From Manihot esculenta (lineage: Eukaryota > Streptophyta > Magnoliopsida > Malpighiales > Euphorbiaceae), in contig NC_035161.2 of assembly GCF_001659605.2 (NCBI RefSeq), positions 496,001 through 560,000 on the forward strand: DNA of 64,000 nt. Direction: 5' to 3'. The position numbers and the translations under genes were made by a program. Below are positions 60,317 through 64,000 of the stretch, in pieces. The first letter of the stretch is position 1; the number at the start of each line of letters is the position of its first letter. The notes below the pieces were generated by a model. The model was not told the origin of the DNA and did no database searches. It was given only the letters and a program-made list of their open reading frames with translations.

Positions 60317-61841
60317 CTATTGCGTCAAAGTAAAAATCCGTGCTGGGGCCACTGGACCTGCACCTCGGGAACCTGCTATAGAAGAAGAGGCTGTCCCTCT
60401 CCCTCTACCTCTGCCACTTGCCTGAGGCATAGCTGGAGCGGCTGACTGTGCCACACTTTCAGATGTCGTCTGCTGAAATGATGCCACCGAGGTCATGCTA
60501 GGACACTGCTTTGCCATATGCCCTTCTTGCCCGCATCTGAAACAAACTGAAGACCCCATCAAACACAATCCTCCATGCTGTCTCCCACATTTGGGACATA
60601 CTGGTCTACCAGTGCCAGAACCTGAGCCTCTACCCATTCCCTGGCCGGGTTTCACTTTACTCTAGAATCTGCTCTTCTTCCCTTTACCTTTCTCTCCCTT
60701 CCTGTCCCCTGGAGTAGCTGTATCAGGAGCTTTAGGACCTGAGGACTGTGCCGGCTGTGGCTTAACTGTTTCTTGGAACTTGGCACTCGCCTCCATCATC
60801 CTTGCTACATCCACAATAGAGTGAAAACTCTCCTTTTCAGCTGCTAAAATCAGTGAAGAATACCTAGGATGCAACCTCATGGTATAACTTCTTGCTTTCT
60901 TCTTGTCGGTGTCGTATGCCTGCCCCACATATTGAAACAGATCCAGAAACTTGTCTGTGTATTCATCTACACTCATTCCCTCTGTTTGTCTCAATTGTTC
61001 AAATTCCACCATCTTCATCTCTCGGGAACTGTCAGGAAAAGCCCACCCTGCAAATTCATTGGCAAACTCTTCCCATGACATACTACTTATTCTGGATTCC
61101 ACATAATTTCTGAACCACTCCCTAGCTTTCTTGCATTTCAATGTGAATCCTGCCATTTCAATGGCTCTACTGTCATCAGCTCCCAGTTCATCAGTTATCA
61201 TCTTAACTGACCTAAGATATTCAAATAGGTCATCTCCCGTATTGAATTTGGGAGCATCCAGCTTCAAATATTCTGTCATCTTCACCTTACTCCCCTCAGC
61301 TGGACTGGATCTGGGTACTTGGACAACAGGAGCTACTGGTTCAGGTTCTGGGGGTGAGGGTGCTGCTGTACTTTTAGATTCAGGAACTGCACCTGGGTAA
61401 AAAAGGTGGGGGTGGATACATGGGATATGGAGGATATAAGGGATAGTAAGGAGGATATGGCGTATAAGTAGGATATGGGGGAAAGCTAGAGTAATCCGAC
61501 GTACTCCCTATCGGATACTCTGTACCTGGCGGGAAGGGTGGGTAGCGGGGTGGATAATCAAACCCTGAAGCCTGAGCTCTTCCCACAGATTCTCCCATAC
61601 CTTCCTCAGATCTGCCCATACCCAGACTAGCATCTCCGCTCTGATCTCCAGCCTCGGCCTCCCTCACTTCCGCTGTCCTCCTTTCCCTGCTTTCGCCAAA
61701 AGACCTTCTAGGGCCCCTTGACGTACCTTCTCTACTTGATCTTTGAGATCCTGCCCTTGGCAATGCAGGAGGACGGGCATCAACACCCTCATTCTCCGGT
61801 GGGACTCCAGTCAATCTCGCGGATCGACGAGTTCCTCTCAT
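60317..61841 (-). pseudogene. E4 gag
   Basis: ATG at 61839-61841 opens MRGTRRSARLTG. A frameshift near 61395, at a run of A/T residues, separates the Pro/Tyr-rich N-terminus from the capsid-like domain (61285 down to about 60760). TAG at 60662-60664 replaces Trp, TAG at 60317-60319 replaces Gln. The CCHC knuckle CFRCGQEGHMAKQC (about 60510-60550) and a preceding CPKCGRQHGGLC motif are intact, with a Gly-Arg linker after them. The 235 bases upstream to the PBS are leader without a gene. Confidence 0.9.
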
Positions 61842-62076
61842 CCTATCTTTCTGAAAGAAAACATGACATAACATAACATATCAGTATCGTATGGTCCATG
61901 CTCAACACATAAACCCTCAAAGCATTCATCTCAAAACATGAAATATCATAGCATCATAGCATAAACAAAACAGGACTCGACATCCTATCCTAGTGGACAT
62001 GGTTTTCTTTATTGTGCTTGCCCAACACTGACATCTATGAGCCCGACATACTCTAGGTCCGACCATATGAACCTAG

Positions 62077-62089
62077 GGCTCTGATACCA
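62077..62089 (-). promoter_or_regulatory. E4 primer binding site (initiator tRNA-Met)
   Basis: The minus-strand sequence TGGTATCAGAGCC lies three bases from the 5' LTR edge at 62093. Same site and spacing as E0, E1 and E2. Confidence 0.9.
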
Positions 62090-62092
62090 ATC

Positions 62093-64000
62093 TGTAACGA
62101 TCCGAAAATCGGACCGCTACCGGCGCTAGGATCCAGGCCGACTTAAGGTCGCCGGGACCCGTAGCAAGCCTACTAGACTCTCTGTGTACCTGCCAAAACT
62201 CATACCTGATCATGGGTAAAAAATTTTCTTAAAAACCAAGGCTCAACCTGTGTATACACATCATCTGAAAACAACTCATAAATCATATGCTAGAGCACTC
62301 ATCACAGCCCTAGACAAATCACAACTGTAGATGTTAAGCCTGGTTATTCTCATAACAAACATAAGCATATAAAAACTCAGACCATGTATAGAAAATTTAT
62401 AAATACATATGGGTCAAGCACAAGTTTACGTTCTATACAATGTTTTGAAACTTTATTTGTACATTTATTTACAACACTATCCATGTCAACATCTAAACTG
62501 TACAACTCTTCTACCCTTACTAAAGTCCTGCTACCTTCCCATTCCACCTGAACCTGCAAAATCTGGGATGAGGGGAGAGGAATGAGCTATACTAGCCCAG
62601 TGAGTAGAACAATAAAACAAAACATCAAGTCATGCTTTCATGAAATGCGTCACTGCACAAGTAATCATAGCAAGGAATGGACAGAATAGAAAAACCCACT
62701 GTACTATGCCTGGCCCGAAGGCTCGCAGGACTTCAGTTCACACATAAACTATGCCCGGCGCAAAGGCTCGCAGGACTTCAGTGCACACAATAAAGCTGTT
62801 GGGTTATCGAATCCGTGCAATGTCCATTCCATAACATCACAGATCAAACAAATGCAACATATTCATGATTTCTAATGCATACACCCTATATACATCATGA
62901 TGCATGAATCATGTAATGAACATTAGTTAAAAAGTCATAAAGTCTAGTTCCACTCACCTCAGAATGACTCTGATCAAACTCTGGGCAACTATCCCTGCGG
63001 GTCTACGGGGTTCCTCCGGTCCGATCCTACACAGGTGGACTCAAAATGAGGGACCAAACTCACTCAAAATATCTCTAAAAACTCCCAAAGAACCCCCCTG
63101 AACATCCTCAAAAGATCACAAAAAGCATGCAAAGGAAGGCTGGACAGGGCACTTTCGGGGGCAAGTTCGGCGGCCGAAAGTCCCTTCCAGAGACGAAACT
63201 CATGCATGTTCGGCGGCACCTTCGGCAGCCGAACCTTGCCTCCAGAGACGAAACTCAATTTTCGGAGGCAGGTTTCGGCAGCCGAAACTGCCTCCACAAA
63301 GGGGTTCGGCGGCCGAACCTGGTTTTGCCCGAAGGGCAGAACCAGCTCTGTTCTTATACACACAGCCTCCCATCCAACTCGAACATGCATAACAACAAGC
63401 CACAACTTGCATATCCTCAAAAACATGCATAAAGGGGTCCTAAACTAGCTTTAATACTTCACCAAAACAACCTTATATCCTCAAATAACATGCCATCAAC
63501 ATAAACACCCTAAAAAACCTAACATGCAACTTTCCCTCAAAACTCCCTAAATCCTTTACAAAACATGAAAGGGTGCTTAAAATCATTACTCACCTCTTAA
63601 TAACAAAGGAATAAAGGATTCTATCGTGGCAAAACTGAAGAAAACAATCCAAGTTGCAATTTCTTGATCTTTTTGTTCAAAACTTCAAAAAAACCATAAA
63701 ACTCATTAAAACTCCAAAGAATTTGAAGAAAATCATGAAAAATCACCTTAGGTAGATTTGAAGCTCACCTCTGGCAGCAGATGGAGAGAAAAATCTATCC
63801 ATCAACCGACTTTGACTCCCTTTTTATAGGTGGATGGCCAGACCACCTTCGGCAGCCGCTTGGTGCCTCCAAAACCATGCAAGGTTCGGCGGCCGAAACT
63901 CACTTTCGGCGGCCGAACCTGGCTGTTTTCCCTTGGTGCTTTTCTTTCAAAACTCACTTCATTTATATACTTAAAATTTAAAAAAAAAACTTAAAAAAAA
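62093..64000 (-). mobile_element. E4 5' LTR (cut by window end)
   Basis: Begins at 62093 with TGTAACGATCCG in plus orientation and follows the E4 3' LTR almost base for base to the window end, with scattered transitions and several changes in the first 70 bp. TATA about 63820-63828 on the minus strand; doublet near 62705 and 62750. It has no copy of the hairpin or of the 614-bp duplication, so those arose within the pol end of this copy. Confidence 0.9.

Larger units (their letters stand above)
53589..64000 (-). mobile_element. E4: minus-strand Tekay chromovirus (5' LTR runs off window)
   Basis: Read right to left: 5' LTR (from beyond 64000 to 62093), PBS 62077-62089, gag start 61841, gag-pol down to 57039, hairpin insertion 56444-57038, pol end, polypurine tract, then a tandemly duplicated segment and the 3' LTR (53589-55594). 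It is inserted in LTR Y; flank CCCTC (53584-53588) is the expected target repeat. About two dozen differences were seen by eye over the roughly 1.9 kb of LTR that can be compared, so it is fairly young, yet gag-pol holds four stops and a frameshift. Confidence 0.92.

Overview
The window is a plant heterochromatic block made almost entirely of nested LTR retrotransposons. I find no intact host gene and no bacterial-type system, CRISPR array, rRNA or tRNA gene. The evidence for a plant is the element content: Tekay/Del-type Ty3-gypsy chromoviruses (single gag-pol frame ending in a chromodomain, PBS complementary to initiator tRNA-Met, LTRs of 2.0-2.5 kb), a decayed Tat/Retand-type Ty3-gypsy element (second RNase H, 109-bp tandem array in the 3' region), two LTRs of a further gypsy-like family, and one copia-like LTR. 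I cannot name the species from sequence alone; a flowering plant, probably a eudicot, fits.

Left block (1-47940). The oldest recognisable layer is the plus-strand Tat-like element (41429-about 47940; its 5' part lies off the window). A minus-strand Tekay element, E0, sits in its gag region (window share 1485-41428). E0 was then split several times. A plus-strand Tekay LTR (1-1484) is in its 3' LTR. A solo LTR (5471-7531) is in its protease/RT junction. A complete plus-strand Tekay element, E1 (9677-25341), is in its gag. A second complete plus-strand Tekay element, E2 (25834-37516), and another solo LTR (39520-41416) are in its 5' LTR. E1 is in turn split by a copia-like solo LTR (14070-18052), which itself holds a minus-strand Tekay solo LTR (14278-16760); E1's 3' LTR holds another solo LTR (22397-24529). 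E2's 3' LTR holds a solo LTR (33850-35881). Most junctions show 5-bp target-site duplications, so the order of events can be read directly, up to five layers deep.

Middle (47941-49179). This AT-rich stretch is the only part without a recognised element. It has an (AT)n microsatellite and a short imperfect triple repeat.

Right block (49180-64000). A minus-strand Tekay LTR (from 49180) is split by a plus-strand one (from 49876), which holds a solo LTR (51360-53469) and a minus-strand Tekay element, E4 (53589 to beyond 64000). E4's pol end carries a 595-bp near-palindromic insertion (56444-57038) with Tekay-like termini, a 5-bp target-site duplication and tRNA-like Pol III box motifs, next to a 614-bp tandem duplication whose breakpoint lies 8 nt inside that insertion. 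This hairpin element is the most novel object in the window.

Function. In a Tekay element the LTR supplies promoter and termini, the tRNA-Met PBS and polypurine tract prime the two cDNA strands, Gag forms particles, protease/RT/RNase H/integrase copy and insert the element, and the chromodomain is thought to guide insertion to heterochromatin. None of the four Tekay copies is fully open. E1 is closest: after the nested insertion is discounted it has only two internal stops and no frameshift. Several nonsense changes are C-to-T at CHG sites, as expected of methylated, silenced DNA. All Tekay copies share a perfect or G-U-tolerant hairpin just upstream of the polypurine tract, arrays of a GCCGCC-containing motif in the LTRs, and splice-site-like signals in the LTR leader. 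Bases were compared by eye; divergence statements are approximate.
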